From the NCBI RefSeq assembly GCF_004766055.1, contig NZ_SPQR01000003.1, positions 62,001-126,000 of the forward strand: a stretch of 64,000 nt of DNA, written 5' to 3'. Positions 1 through 9,283 of the stretch are shown piece by piece. A model generated the notes under the pieces. It did not search any database. It saw only the letters and a list, made by a program, of their open reading frames with translations, and was not told the origin of the DNA. Position numbers and translations under genes: made by a program. The stretch is from Desulfosporosinus sp. Sb-LF (lineage in GTDB: Bacteria; Bacillota; Desulfitobacteriia; Desulfitobacteriales; Desulfitobacteriaceae). How positions within the stretch are numbered: the first letter of the stretch is position 1; every line of letters begins with the position of its first letter.

Positions 1-486
1 AGCAGCTTCTGGGTACCATTGATCCCAGCAGACCCCCACACCAATTTTCCCAAAACGGGTATTCCAGACCTTAAACCCTGTATCCCCAGGGTTGAAATAG
101 AATTTTTCCTCATAACCTGGACCATCTGGTATATGACTCTTACGGTATTTCCCCAACACATCTCCATTGGCATCAATGACGGCAAGCGAATTATACCGGG
201 CATAGTTCTTTTTTTCATAGAAGCTGATCGGCAATACCACCTGAAGCTCTTTAGCTACTTGTTTAAAATGCTGAACAGCTTTATTCTGCTCTAATTCCGC
301 CGCATAGATATAGTAATTGGATTTTTCCTTTTGACAAAAATATGGGGTCTCGAATAGCTCTTGGAGCAAGATAATTTGAGCGCCCTTGCTAGCTGCTTCC
401 CTAACCAGCCTATCCGCCTTTTCGATATTCTCATTGGTATTTTCAGAACAGCTCATCTGAGTAGCTGCCACTTTTACGTTTCTCAC
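1..486 (-). CDS. aguB: N-carbamoylputrescine amidase, C-terminally cut by the window edge
   Basis: Nitrilase-superfamily amidohydrolase that cleaves N-carbamoylputrescine to putrescine, CO2 and ammonia, the last step of the agmatine route. The visible 162 codons begin at a GTG (486-484) preceded by GGGAGGAAT. They read RNVKVAATQMSC, then IILLQELFETPYFC carrying the family Glu, then YRKSHIPDGPGYEEK with the Lys, and reach GVGVCWDQWYPEAA, which holds the nucleophilic Cys, at the window edge. The start lies one base after the stop of aguA, so the two form one operon and aguA supplies the substrate. The family is about 290 residues long, so roughly the last 130 are outside the window. Family assignment is firm; the exact substrate rests on the aguA neighbour. 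Confidence 0.88.
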   Translation of the reverse strand, partial: MRNVKVAATQMSCSENTNENIEKADRLVREAASKGAQIILLQELFETPYFCQKEKSNYYIYAAELEQNKAVQHFKQVAKELQVVLPISFYEKKNYARYNSLAVIDANGDVLGKYRKSHIPDGPGYEEKFYFNPGDTGFKVWNTRFGKIGVGVCWDQWYPEAA

Positions 487-487
487 C

Positions 488-1525
488 TTAATTCCTCCCC
501 TCAGGCATCTGCTGGGTTGTGCAATGCACATTTCCGCCCTCGCGGATAATCCCCATCCCATTGACCGTTCGAATCCGCCTTTTAGGGAAAACTTCGCACA
601 ACACCTGCGCCGCCAGGCGATCCGTCTCTTTCGCCTTACCGCCAAATACGGGCAAAATGATTCCCCCATTTACAAAATAGAAATTTAGATAACTCAAGGT
701 ATAACGCGTATTAGTCTCGGTGTGGCATAATTTCGGCGGCTGCTGGATGGGGATGATTTCAAAGTTTCTTCCCAAGGCATCGGTTTCCTCACGAAGTATC
801 TTTAAGTTTTCTTGGGTAATCGCATAATTTTCATCCTCTGGATCGTCACAAACCTGCAGCAAGATTTTCCCGGGAGCCGCAAAACAGGCGACATTATCCA
901 CATGCCCGTCGGTCTCATCCCCGTCTAACCCTTTTTTCAACCAGATGACTTTCCGCACATTCAAAAAGTTCTTTAACTCAACTTCGATCTGTTCTTTAGT
1001 GAGTTCTGGGTTTCGGTTGGGATTCAGGAGACACTCCTCCGTTGTCAAAAGCGTGTCTTCTCCGTCTACATGAAGGGAACCTCCCTCCATCACTAGAGGA
1101 GCATCAAACCGTTTCAATCCAACAGAATCAAGAATTTGCGGAGCTACCTGATCGTCCAAATCCCACGGGGCATATTTGCCACCCCAAGCATTGAACCGCC
1201 AGTTTACCCCTGCTAACTCCCCGCTATCATGGACTAGAAATGTCGGCCCATTATCCCGTAGCCACGCATCATTATGCTCGATAGAAAGGCATTCAATCCG
1301 TTCGTTCTGAAATATTTGAGCGAGGTTTTCCAGATCGCCAGGATTCACCACGACAGTCACTGGTTCAAATTCGGCAATCGCCTGGATAATTTCGGCATAG
1401 CCCCGGCAGACTGCTTCGAAGTCCTCAGGATAACACATGGAGGCTTGAACAGGCCATGAAATAAACGTGCGCATATGCTTGGCCCATTCTGCAGGCATTT
1501 TAAAGTTTAAATTAATCGGATACAT
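488..1525 (-). CDS. aguA: Agmatine deiminase
   Basis: Porphyromonas-type peptidylarginine deiminase family enzyme converting agmatine to N-carbamoylputrescine and ammonia. At 345 residues it is full length. Visible family motifs are DAWLRDNGP near residue 90, MEGGSLHVDGEDTLL near 146-160 (Glu/His substrate contacts), DGDETDGHVDN near 200-211 (His and Asp) and the C-terminal GGNVHCTTQQMPEGRN, with the nucleophilic Cys at 335. The ATG at 1525 follows AAGAGGGAATGCA. It is the first gene of a two-gene operon with aguB one base downstream, together giving putrescine from agmatine. Confidence 0.95.
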   Translation of the reverse strand: MYPINLNFKMPAEWAKHMRTFISWPVQASMCYPEDFEAVCRGYAEIIQAIAEFEPVTVVVNPGDLENLAQIFQNERIECLSIEHNDAWLRDNGPTFLVHDSGELAGVNWRFNAWGGKYAPWDLDDQVAPQILDSVGLKRFDAPLVMEGGSLHVDGEDTLLTTEECLLNPNRNPELTKEQIEVELKNFLNVRKVIWLKKGLDGDETDGHVDNVACFAAPGKILLQVCDDPEDENYAITQENLKILREETDALGRNFEIIPIQQPPKLCHTETNTRYTLSYLNFYFVNGGIILPVFGGKAKETDRLAAQVLCEVFPKRRIRTVNGMGIIREGGNVHCTTQQMPEGRN

Positions 1526-1668
1526 TGCATTCCCTCTTATTCATAGTTTTATGGACTATTCTTCTTATTCTACTTCATCATATAAAGAATATAAACCTTA
1601 AGTAACCTAACCTTCATTCTAAATATATTTCTAGATCTACTATCCTGATTCTAATCCAGTTTTCTCAA

Positions 1669-2292
1669 TTAGACCACACGCACTACAATTTTGTGTAGAA
1701 CGTCTGTGGTATATCCTAAAAAAACTGCGGCATCTTTGATATGATGATAAACTTCTCTATATTTCAAGGCTTGCATCAGATCTGGGCTCTTAAATAGCTC
1801 TACCATACCTGCTCGATACTCATCTTCAATGGTCATCTGAATCTTACGTATAGTTCCTATTTGAATTTGAGACTTGCGAGGAACATCTTTTAAAAGATCG
1901 ATTGCCTCCACAAGTTGATCTGTCCCTCCCTTTAATTGCTGTACCATATTTTGAATAATAGTATCCGTTACCACTTCAAAGGCTTCCATTTCTATAAGCG
2001 TAGATTTCGCGTATTCAACAATTCTATCCATTTCCACGGAAAGCGAATATATATCCTGCCGATCAAATGGAGTGACAAAAGCTTCTATTAAATTGTCTTC
2101 CATAGTAAAACGATACCTGTCCGCAGCATCCGCTTCACGAATTAAAAGCTGGTAGTCTTCTTCTGATCGACTGGTAAGCCAAGAACATAGATGTCCCACT
2201 ACGTTAGTTGATGCTTCTGCTTGATCTCTTATCATTTTATAAAAGTCACGTTTTACTGGAAACAACCTCTCCCAAAAATTCGCTTTAGCCAT
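1669..2292 (-). CDS. DUF47/PhoU-like phosphate transport regulator
   Basis: 207-residue all-helical protein of the DUF47 (YkaA/TIGR00153) family, distantly related to PhoU. It begins with the characteristic FWERLFPVKRDFYKMIRDQAE, followed by helices rich in acidic and branched residues (EDYQLLIREADAADR, MVQQLKGGTDQLVEAI). Members are cytoplasmic and are usually encoded beside PiT phosphate permeases, whose activity they are thought to control. Here it lies 47 bp downstream of the permease on the same strand. In many genomes the DUF47 gene comes first. The start is set by AGGAGGTAGTA before the ATG. Confidence 0.88.
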   Translation of the reverse strand: MAKANFWERLFPVKRDFYKMIRDQAEASTNVVGHLCSWLTSRSEEDYQLLIREADAADRYRFTMEDNLIEAFVTPFDRQDIYSLSVEMDRIVEYAKSTLIEMEAFEVVTDTIIQNMVQQLKGGTDQLVEAIDLLKDVPRKSQIQIGTIRKIQMTIEDEYRAGMVELFKSPDLMQALKYREVYHHIKDAAVFLGYTTDVLHKIVVRVV

Positions 2293-2339
2293 TACTACCT
2301 CCTATGTTCTTTAAAAATAAGCATAAACTTCGACTATGA

Positions 2340-3371
2340 TTACATTAACGAAGATATGTAATATACCAAAGCCGCAACTATTGCGGACGCGGGTATTGTG
2401 ATACACCACGCAATAATGATTTCTTTACCAATCTTCCAGTTAACCATCCGGAATTCATCCGCCCCTCCAACTCCTGCTACACTACCAACAACAACATGCG
2501 TCGTAGAAACGGGTGCCCCAAGAACTGTTGCCAAGACAATGCACCCACCCGAGGATAGTTGAGAATTCAGACTATGGATCGGGCGAATCGTATAGATGCC
2601 TCTCCCGATGGTTTTCATGATAGGCCAACCTCCAAGCAACGTACCTGCGAACATGACTGCACCAGCTAATCCTTTGGTCCAGATTGACCCACCTTGGCCG
2701 CTTGAATAACTTGCTGAAGCTAGAGCTAGCGATATTATTCCAACCGTCTTTTGAGTATCATTAGCCCCATGGCTATAAGCCAATAAACCGGCAATGACCC
2801 ATTGCATTCTTTTTATCCAACGATTGATTGAGAACTTTGCATTTCGCAAGGCAATATTCGAGATTGTTTGAAGCATAAAAGCAACCATAAATCCTAGCAC
2901 AGGAGATAATATTAAGGCTGCAACAATTTTCGTGATTCCTATCAATTGGTGGCCTGGACCAATTAGCTCGCTCCACCCCCACAAAATGTAATTCGAACCA
3001 CGAGCAATCCACACAGCTCCCACTAATCCACCCACCAAAGCATGAGTGGAACTTGACGGGAAACCAAATTTCCAAGTGATTAAGTTCCATACCACAGCCC
3101 CAATCATTGCGGCCAAAAGTACTTTAAGCAAGGCCGTTTCTGTCGGTATTATTACTATGCCAGAAACGGTATTTGCTACAGCGCTGCCACTCGTCAGCGC
3201 TCCGACAAAACCACAGATTGCCGCCAAAAATATCGCCTGGCTCGGGTTCGCCGCTCCGCAGGAAATAAAGGTTGCCACAACAGAACTGGCATCGTGAAGA
3301 CCATTGGTTAACGTAAAAATTAGCGCAGCAAAGATTACAATAGCTAGAATCAGTACCGAGGAAATAGACAT
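2340..3371 (-). CDS. pit: Low-affinity inorganic phosphate transporter, PiT family
   Basis: 343-residue integral membrane phosphate:cation symporter of the PiT/PHO-4 family. Both inverted repeats carry the signature: N-terminal FTLTNGLHDASSVVATFI (canonical GANDxANxxG region altered to GLHDASSVVA) and C-terminal YSHGANDTQKTVGII, with STTHVVVGSVAGVG near residue 295. About ten membrane segments are visible. The ATG at 3371 is chosen over an upstream TTG at 3386 because GGGAGGTGG lies directly before it; the TTG would overlap this Shine-Dalgarno. It is co-transcribed with the DUF47 gene downstream. Confidence 0.92.
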   Translation of the reverse strand: MSISSVLILAIVIFAALIFTLTNGLHDASSVVATFISCGAANPSQAIFLAAICGFVGALTSGSAVANTVSGIVIIPTETALLKVLLAAMIGAVVWNLITWKFGFPSSSTHALVGGLVGAVWIARGSNYILWGWSELIGPGHQLIGITKIVAALILSPVLGFMVAFMLQTISNIALRNAKFSINRWIKRMQWVIAGLLAYSHGANDTQKTVGIISLALASASYSSGQGGSIWTKGLAGAVMFAGTLLGGWPIMKTIGRGIYTIRPIHSLNSQLSSGGCIVLATVLGAPVSTTHVVVGSVAGVGGADEFRMVNWKIGKEIIIAWCITIPASAIVAALVYYISSLM

Positions 3372-3413
3372 TCTACCACCTCCCAAAATACTTTGTCTAA
3401 AATGGACTCAAAA

Positions 3414-3450
3414 TGAAGGCTAGTCCCTCTAACATCGGGTCTAGCCTTCA
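3414..3450 (-). terminator. Terminator of the hyu operon
   Basis: Perfect 10-bp arms (TGAAGGCTAG and CTAGCCTTCA) around a 17-base centre that can pair further (ACCC with GGGA). On the minus strand the stem is followed by TTTTGAG. It lies between hyuB and the PiT gene and should end leftward transcription from hyuAB. Confidence 0.75.
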
Positions 3451-3496
3451 TTATACAATAATGCTTCCTTATTTTCTTGTTTCCCTTCCCATTGAT

Positions 3497-5191
3497 TTAA
3501 TCACTATCTTCTAAGACAACCCCATAGTCCTGCCTGGCCTTGGACGGAGATATAATACCATTTATTACATCTTGCCGTACCCTCTCTGGATCTCGCTGCA
3601 AGGGGTCTCCCCACCCCCCCCCACCTGAAGTAATCACAGTGAGTACCGTTCCCTTTGGCAACGAACGATCACTTTCTTTACTTTCCATAGTGATCCGTTG
3701 TCCATCTTCCATTGTCAATTCGGCAAAATTCAGACTGCCCGATTTCCCTGAAACAGAGCCAAAGGGTGGAATTTTCATCCCGTCACCGAACATGACAATA
3801 TTGGTTGGTTCACCATAAAATTTCAGACTATACCGAATACCTGGTCCCCCACGCCACATCCCTGACCCAGCACTATCCATTTCCATCTCGTGACATAACG
3901 TTAAATGAGGATACTGGATTTCATTGGCTTCAATATTAGGGGCACGTACTCCTCCATAGTTAGATAGGGGTGCCATATAGGCGTAACCATCCCGCCCAGC
4001 AATTCCTCCGCCAGAACCCAGAGCACAAAAGGCGAAGCCGACGTAAAATTCCTGGTTACGAGGGTCAATGCCATAAAAAGACGGGCCACAGTAACGTCCA
4101 AAACCTGCGGGTAATCGGTCCCCAGCGACCGTGTCCAAGGCTTGAAAAATGGCGCTAATGATTTCACTTGCTGGAGTCAACGTACTTAACGTGACCGGCG
4201 CAGGATCATGTGGATTAACCAAACTCCCTTTAGGCATATTTACCTTAATCGCCCGGAAAGCCCCGCTATTACGAGGAATATCTGGTCCCAAGGCCCAAAG
4301 GGCACCAATCCAAGCTGCAGTCGTACTAGTAACCAGAGCAGTATTTACAAAGCCTTTGACCTGAGAATCAGTCCCGTCAAAGTCAAGAGTCATTTCCTCT
4401 GCACGAACTTTAACCGTAACCTTAATTTTGATTGGATTCGTTTGGAAACCATCATCATCGACCCATTCTTCCCCAATGTAATCTCCATTTGGCAAACCTT
4501 TGATGGCTAATCGAGTGAGTTTTTCAGCATGATCTAGAAGATACCCCACCGTTTCCTTGATTCGTGCTGGGGAGTAATTGTTAAGCAATTCTTTTAAACG
4601 AACACTCCCAATATTGTTGGCTCCCATTTGCGCCCACAAATCATTTTGCAGCATTTGCGGATTTCTGACATTGCGAGTGATCAGGTCCATAACCTCGTTG
4701 ATAACCCGCCCCTGACTCACAAGTTTAATCGGGGGAATACGTAAACCTTCCTGGAAAATCTCGGTCGCCTTAGCATTATAACTACCGGCAACAGACCCAC
4801 CAATATCTCCGTGATGAGCCCTGCTAACACAGTAGAATAGAACCTCTCCATCCACGACCAGTGGGGTGATTATGCCGATATCCGGAAGATGATTCCCCCC
4901 TTGATATGGATCATTTATGATAAAAACGTCGCCCTCTTCGACCTGTCCAGGATATTTCTTAATAATTTCCTTAACGCTAAATGTTCCTGCAGCTGCTAAG
5001 ATAGGAATGCCATTGATCTGAGAGACTAAATCTCCATCTCCGTTACAGATCCCACAGGCGAAATCGCAGGCCTCGGCAAAAATAGGGGATCTGGACGATC
5101 GTTCTAAAGCATAGCCCATTTCCTTGGTAATCGTATCCAAACGATTGGCAATAACTGCCTGCTCGATAACCTCATCCATTTTGGCATTCAT
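3497..5191 (-). CDS. hyuB: Hydantoinase B / oxoprolinase-type subunit (HyuB)
   Basis: 564-residue member of the hydantoinase B/acetone carboxylase alpha-subunit family. Recognisable blocks are ALERSSRSPIFAEACDFACGI near residue 30, FIINDPYQGGNHLPDIGII near 88, SRAHHGDIGGSVAGSYN near 122, and the C-terminal SGGGGWGDPLQRDPE typical of the family. It acts with HyuA in ATP-dependent opening of a cyclic imide/amide (5-oxoproline, N-methylhydantoin) or in ATP-dependent carboxylation. The sequence does not decide which. The start lies two bases after the hyuA stop, so the pair is translationally coupled. An alternative start 12 bases inward is possible because the GGATGG Shine-Dalgarno is distant. 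Confidence 0.87.
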   Translation of the reverse strand: MNAKMDEVIEQAVIANRLDTITKEMGYALERSSRSPIFAEACDFACGICNGDGDLVSQINGIPILAAAGTFSVKEIIKKYPGQVEEGDVFIINDPYQGGNHLPDIGIITPLVVDGEVLFYCVSRAHHGDIGGSVAGSYNAKATEIFQEGLRIPPIKLVSQGRVINEVMDLITRNVRNPQMLQNDLWAQMGANNIGSVRLKELLNNYSPARIKETVGYLLDHAEKLTRLAIKGLPNGDYIGEEWVDDDGFQTNPIKIKVTVKVRAEEMTLDFDGTDSQVKGFVNTALVTSTTAAWIGALWALGPDIPRNSGAFRAIKVNMPKGSLVNPHDPAPVTLSTLTPASEIISAIFQALDTVAGDRLPAGFGRYCGPSFYGIDPRNQEFYVGFAFCALGSGGGIAGRDGYAYMAPLSNYGGVRAPNIEANEIQYPHLTLCHEMEMDSAGSGMWRGGPGIRYSLKFYGEPTNIVMFGDGMKIPPFGSVSGKSGSLNFAELTMEDGQRITMESKESDRSLPKGTVLTVITSGGGGWGDPLQRDPERVRQDVINGIISPSKARQDYGVVLEDSD

Positions 5192-5193
5192 CG

Positions 5194-7359
5194 TTATCGT
5201 CCATCCTTTCCTATTCTAATCCTTAAGTTGCCCGCCAGATCTAGTTCAGCCTGACAGTTCTCTTCTACTAAGATGGTCACAAAGTCCTTTCTAATTAACG
5301 CTGGGCCTCTTAACTTCATTCCTGTATATAAGTCTCGCCCCTGATAAACTTCTATCTGCTGAAAAGATCCATGCCAATAGACCGATTGTAACTTATTAGT
5401 TTCAGGTATCTCTTTACTACCATTATCACCTTTACCCCTTGTGCCCCGTAATTCCCCTGTGTTCCCTATATCCCATTTCGCTCTTTTGTTGTCCAGTGCT
5501 CGTCTTGTTTTCTCCAGGTACGAGCGTGTTTTGATCCTTTCTTGAAAGAAATCTTCCTTTTCCTTAGCTAACAGTCGCAGGTTCACAAGTTCTAAGAGCT
5601 TCTCCGGCTGGCTATAACCGTAAAGTCTACGATGGTTATTGTGAAAATTCTGAGCTAACTGTTGCCAAACTGATGGATCATTCGTACCACAAGGCAGGGC
5701 TGTGTTAATTTCATGATGCTGATCAGGGTACTTTAAATCTGCAGACCAAACGTACTCACTCTGATCGATACTTACGCCGAGGCGAGACAACTCTTGATCC
5801 GCTTGCCGTTGAAGTTCCATTACGATTTGATTCCAACTTGGGCCTGGCGTCTCACCTAACACTATAAAGAGACTGCGCAAGACTTCAATCTGAAAACAAG
5901 CGTGGTGCAGTCCTTGGGCACAGAAAACGGACGCTAGCTCAGGAACTACAACTTCCTGAATCCCTACCCCCGCTGCCAAAGCTGTCGCAAACAACGGCAG
6001 TGCACCACCGACAGCGGCCAAGGCGAATAAACGGGGATCATAGCCTTTCTTGACGGTCATAAGGTAAACGGCATCCACCATCAAGGAGAGCGCCACCTGA
6101 TAAATGGCATAGGCTGCTTCAGGGACGGATAAACCTAATGGTTGAGCAATCTTCGTTTCAATAGCCTTATAGGCTAATTTCTCATCTAAAGCCATGCGTC
6201 CACCTAAAAAACCCGAACTGTCTAATAGACCCATGATCAAAGCCGCATCAGTGATGGTGGGTTCTTGACCCCCTAAACCATAACAAGCAGGCCCAGGCTT
6301 CGCACCGGCAGAATGTGGTCCAACCCGCAACATTCCTCCCTTATCCAACCAAGCAATACTTCCCCCACCTGCCCCAACTGTATGAATATCTAACATCGGC
6401 AATTGGACAGGGTATCCGGCGATCTCGGCCTGATGGTTCACTTCCATCGTTCCTTGCCTAATTAGGGAAACATCAAAGCTTGTCCCCCCCATATCTGCCA
6501 CGACCAATTCGGGCAAATCCTGTTCATGAGCCAAGGCCCATCCCCCTTTGACCCCTCCAGCCGGACCGGAAAACAAACTGTGCACAGCACGCTGACTTGC
6601 TTGCCTTAAATCCGTTAAACCGCCATTATTCTGGGCGATGGATATTGGCACTTGAAGACCGTTATTACGCATGTGAGACCTCAAATCCAGTAGATAATTA
6701 CTTAACACAGGACTTAAGCGTGCATTTAGAACTGTTGTGGTAGTTCGTTCATATTCCCCAAGTTGGGAAGAAAGTTCAGACGAAAGCGTGATAAATACGT
6801 TGGGCAAAAGACCTTGCAATTGATCTTTAAACCCTTCTTCATGCTCCGGATTACGACAGGCAAAGAGCAAACATACCGCAACGGATTCTACCTCTTGTTG
6901 CCGCAAGAAATCGGCAATCTCCTTTATTTGGGCGTGATCCACGGATTTGATAGACATACCCTTATAATCCATACGTTCCCGAAGCCCTATGCGCAAATAC
7001 CGCGGTACTAAAACGGGGGGTAAAGCAACACGAAAATCCCATTGTTCAGCCAAACGTGAACGTCTTAATTCCAATGAATCGCGAAAGCCCTCGGTCGTGA
7101 TCAAAGCTGTTTTTGCACCTTGACCCTGCAGCAAGGCATTGATACCTACAGTCGTCCCATGAATAAACTTGTCGGTTTGCCCAAGGAATTCTGAGAGTGA
7201 TAAGCCGAAACCCTGCGCCAAATCAGTTAGGCCTCGCAAAATCGATTCCAGAGGGTTTTCTAGGCCAGAAGGAACCTTGGTGGTAAAGGAACATCCATGC
7301 TGATCCCGAACCACAAAGTCCGCGAACGTACCCCCTACATCAACTGCAATTTTGTACAT
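5194..7359 (-). CDS. hyuA: Hydantoinase A / oxoprolinase-type ATPase subunit (HyuA)
   Basis: 721-residue subunit with an ASKHA-type nucleotide-binding fold. The N-terminal phosphate-1 loop reads IAVDVGGTFADFVV, followed by GTTVGINALLQGQGAKTALITTEGF near residue 93 and a second ATP motif VADMGGTSFDVSLI near 290. The DIHTVGAGGGSIAW and GPHSAGAKPGPACYG blocks define hydantoinase/oxoprolinase A. It provides ATP hydrolysis for HyuB. A low-complexity polar insert near residues 620-660 breaks the conserved C-terminal domain. The ATG at 7359 is preferred over the ATG at 7368 because GGGAG sits nine bases before it but abuts the earlier codon. Confidence 0.87.
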   Translation of the reverse strand: MYKIAVDVGGTFADFVVRDQHGCSFTTKVPSGLENPLESILRGLTDLAQGFGLSLSEFLGQTDKFIHGTTVGINALLQGQGAKTALITTEGFRDSLELRRSRLAEQWDFRVALPPVLVPRYLRIGLRERMDYKGMSIKSVDHAQIKEIADFLRQQEVESVAVCLLFACRNPEHEEGFKDQLQGLLPNVFITLSSELSSQLGEYERTTTTVLNARLSPVLSNYLLDLRSHMRNNGLQVPISIAQNNGGLTDLRQASQRAVHSLFSGPAGGVKGGWALAHEQDLPELVVADMGGTSFDVSLIRQGTMEVNHQAEIAGYPVQLPMLDIHTVGAGGGSIAWLDKGGMLRVGPHSAGAKPGPACYGLGGQEPTITDAALIMGLLDSSGFLGGRMALDEKLAYKAIETKIAQPLGLSVPEAAYAIYQVALSLMVDAVYLMTVKKGYDPRLFALAAVGGALPLFATALAAGVGIQEVVVPELASVFCAQGLHHACFQIEVLRSLFIVLGETPGPSWNQIVMELQRQADQELSRLGVSIDQSEYVWSADLKYPDQHHEINTALPCGTNDPSVWQQLAQNFHNNHRRLYGYSQPEKLLELVNLRLLAKEKEDFFQERIKTRSYLEKTRRALDNKRAKWDIGNTGELRGTRGKGDNGSKEIPETNKLQSVYWHGSFQQIEVYQGRDLYTGMKLRGPALIRKDFVTILVEENCQAELDLAGNLRIRIGKDGR

Positions 7360-7451
7360 TTCTTCCATCTCCCTGTTAGCTAAAAATAAGTAAAATAAGC
7401 TTTAAAACCACCTTGATTCTTTTAGACCCTTCTCTCTAGTCATAATGAAGA

Positions 7452-7470
7452 AGTCCCCATTGTGGGGACT
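7452..7470 (-). terminator. Small hairpin between the ubiD-like gene and hyuA
   Basis: Perfect 7-bp arms AGTCCCC/GGGGACT with a 5-base loop, followed on the minus strand by TTCTTCATT. The poly-U tract is poor, so this may be a weak terminator or a processing site that lowers hyuAB expression relative to the upstream gene. Confidence 0.35.
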
Positions 7471-7515
7471 AAAGCTAATAAAAAATAAGCATTCAACAAT
7501 CCATTCGAACCCCAG

Positions 7516-8889
7516 TTATAGGCCGAAGGACTCCATAAAACGCTGTACCTTATGCTGAACCTCAGATGACATCTCCACTGTGGGCGCAAAACCTGAAAGG
7601 GGTTTCGTCGCATCAATACCCATTTTGGCAGTTCGACTTAATTCATCACTCGAAGGATCTAAAGTACAGCCCATACCCATATGCTGCGGTATGATCGTCA
7701 CTCCTCTATCCGCTTGAAGTCTAGTGGCCATGGCCCAAAGCACCTGGCGTTCATCGAAAACGTCCACATCTTCATCGACTACAACGACCATCTTCAGATT
7801 ATGATCCACCGAGAAGGCCGTAAAGATGGCTTGCTGGGCCTGTCCCTCAGCAATCTTCTTCATGGAAATGTAACAGTGGAACAATCCACAAGCCGAAATG
7901 GGAGCATGAACACTTTTAATATTAGGCAGAGTCCTTTTCAGCGCATTCAGGACATCCCCTTCTCGCTGTACAGCGACAATCGTAATATGCTCTGAACTCA
8001 TGGCTGGTGTAATATCCTGAAAGAGCGGTTTCGTGCGGTACTGAATTGCCTTAACCTTGAACAAATTTTCCGTGCTGCGATAACAGGCATAATTTGTGAA
8101 TTCTGCAAAAGGGCCTTCAGCTTCTCGTTCTCCTGCGACGATTTCCCCCTCGATGATAACCTCAGCATAAGCAGGAACCGTCAGATCGACCATCTTGCAG
8201 CGAGCGACCTTCAGCGGAGACCCAAATAATCCCCCCATCGCTGCAAATTTACCTTGATCATAAGGGATCAAGGCCATTGACCCCATCGAAATATTAGGGT
8301 GGATACCGAGTACAATCGTCGCTTCGAGCGATTTACCCATTTCTTCCGAGCGGCGGAAGTACTCCCATAAACGTTGCCTAGAATGGAGGCTAATCCCTAA
8401 TTTGTCCCTACCCTTTAACTGCATCCGGTGATAACCTGCTGTATCAGCACCCGTCACTGGATCTTTAGCAATGACCAAGCCTGCTGTAATGTAGGGTCCA
8501 GCATCAATTGGGAAGTGAGTCAAAATTGGCAATTTATACAAATCAACCTCTGGGCCTATAACAACATTCTCCCGAAACGGAGCATCAGCTATCTCGACAG
8601 GCTCGATCCGCTGATTGATTCGCTTGGAAAACTCAGCGGCAAGATCGTTGGGATGAACACCCATAGCCAATGCCAAACGCTCGCGAGGAGCCAAAACATT
8701 AGTGACAACGGAGATATCATGCCCTTTAACGTTATCAAAAATCGTCAGCGGATAGCGCCGCACTTTCTCTAATTCCATAATCAAGGTACTAATTTCATAC
8801 TTTGGGTCAATCTCCTCATGAATATGGACAACCTCTAAGGGGTTTTGCTGCTTAACTCGTTCGATAAATGATCTCAGATCCTGCTCCAA
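7516..8889 (-). CDS. UbiD-family prenyl-FMN decarboxylase
   Basis: 457-residue member of the UbiD (de)carboxylase family, which uses prenylated FMN to reversibly decarboxylate aromatic or alpha,beta-unsaturated acids. Family features seen are the N-terminal RSFIERVKQQNPLEVVHIHE, TAGYHRMQLKGRDKLGISLH with the Arg of the cofactor site near residue 155-170, VAGEREAEGPFAEFTNYACY near 250-270 with the conserved Glu residues of the ERxxEGPFxE block, and DEDVDVFDERQVLWAMATR near 373. Translation starts at a TTG with GGAGGCGTAGAAG just before it. No ubiX-type prenyltransferase gene is in the window. Position suggests co-expression with hyuAB. Substrate unknown. Confidence 0.88.
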   Translation of the reverse strand: MEQDLRSFIERVKQQNPLEVVHIHEEIDPKYEISTLIMELEKVRRYPLTIFDNVKGHDISVVTNVLAPRERLALAMGVHPNDLAAEFSKRINQRIEPVEIADAPFRENVVIGPEVDLYKLPILTHFPIDAGPYITAGLVIAKDPVTGADTAGYHRMQLKGRDKLGISLHSRQRLWEYFRRSEEMGKSLEATIVLGIHPNISMGSMALIPYDQGKFAAMGGLFGSPLKVARCKMVDLTVPAYAEVIIEGEIVAGEREAEGPFAEFTNYACYRSTENLFKVKAIQYRTKPLFQDITPAMSSEHITIVAVQREGDVLNALKRTLPNIKSVHAPISACGLFHCYISMKKIAEGQAQQAIFTAFSVDHNLKMVVVVDEDVDVFDERQVLWAMATRLQADRGVTIIPQHMGMGCTLDPSSDELSRTAKMGIDATKPLSGFAPTVEMSSEVQHKVQRFMESFGL

Positions 8890-8951
8890 CTTCTACGCCT
8901 CCTCAAATAATCATGTTAATATTTAATAAGCCTCAATGAAAGTGGAGCGAC

Positions 8952-9173
8952 CTATTGAGCTGATCCACTTTTATGTAAGGCATCAACAACAAACTTAGTC
9001 AAGATAGTACCTCCAATGATACTTACATCCGCCGTCATACACGACGAAATCAAAACGACTTTAAGCGGTAACTTCAAAACTATAAAGAGACCTGCCCCAA
9101 CGCAGAAGTTCCCGACAAGTTTGTATCGACCTGTGCCAATAGTAGTGACTCCACTTAATGTATCGCTAATCAC
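8952..9173 (-). CDS. Small hydrophobic protein of unknown function under the cobalamin riboswitch
   Basis: Open frame of 73 codons starting GTG at 9173, the first frame after the riboswitch and its terminator. The product has a glycine-rich start (SGVTTIGTGRYKLVGNFCVG), one hydrophobic segment (AGLFIVLKLPLKVVLISSC) and a C-terminal amphipathic stretch, so one membrane helix is possible. The GAGAGGTGA before or overlapping the GTG is a poor Shine-Dalgarno, so the start is doubtful. I do not recognise a family. It could also be leader sequence without a product, but nothing else fills the space before the ubiD-like gene. Confidence 0.4.
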   Translation of the reverse strand: MISDTLSGVTTIGTGRYKLVGNFCVGAGLFIVLKLPLKVVLISSCMTADVSIIGGTILTKFVVDALHKSGSAQ

Positions 9174-9209
9174 CTCTCATTCTCACCCACAATGCAAAAA
9201 GACAATAGA

Positions 9210-9242
9210 AAAAGCCCACAGTCCTATATGACTGTAGACTTT
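9210..9242 (-). terminator. Expression-platform terminator of the cobalamin riboswitch
   Basis: On the minus strand GTCTACAGTC and GACTGTGGGC form a 10-bp stem (two G-U pairs) with a 6-base loop, followed by TTTTTC. It starts about 40 bases after the riboswitch P1 stem and precedes the first downstream ORF, so cobalamin binding probably terminates transcription here. Confidence 0.7.
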
Positions 9243-9283
9243 ACCATCGCCCATTATTAGCCTTATCAAAAAAGGCTAAGTTC

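Noticed and set aside
361-549. 62-codon plus-strand frame over the aguA/aguB junction
   Set aside because: Complement of two well-supported coding regions.
2773-3090. 105-codon frame antisense-offset within the PiT gene
   Set aside because: Same-strand alternate frame of a clear membrane transporter gene; no ribosome site and no protein-like pattern.
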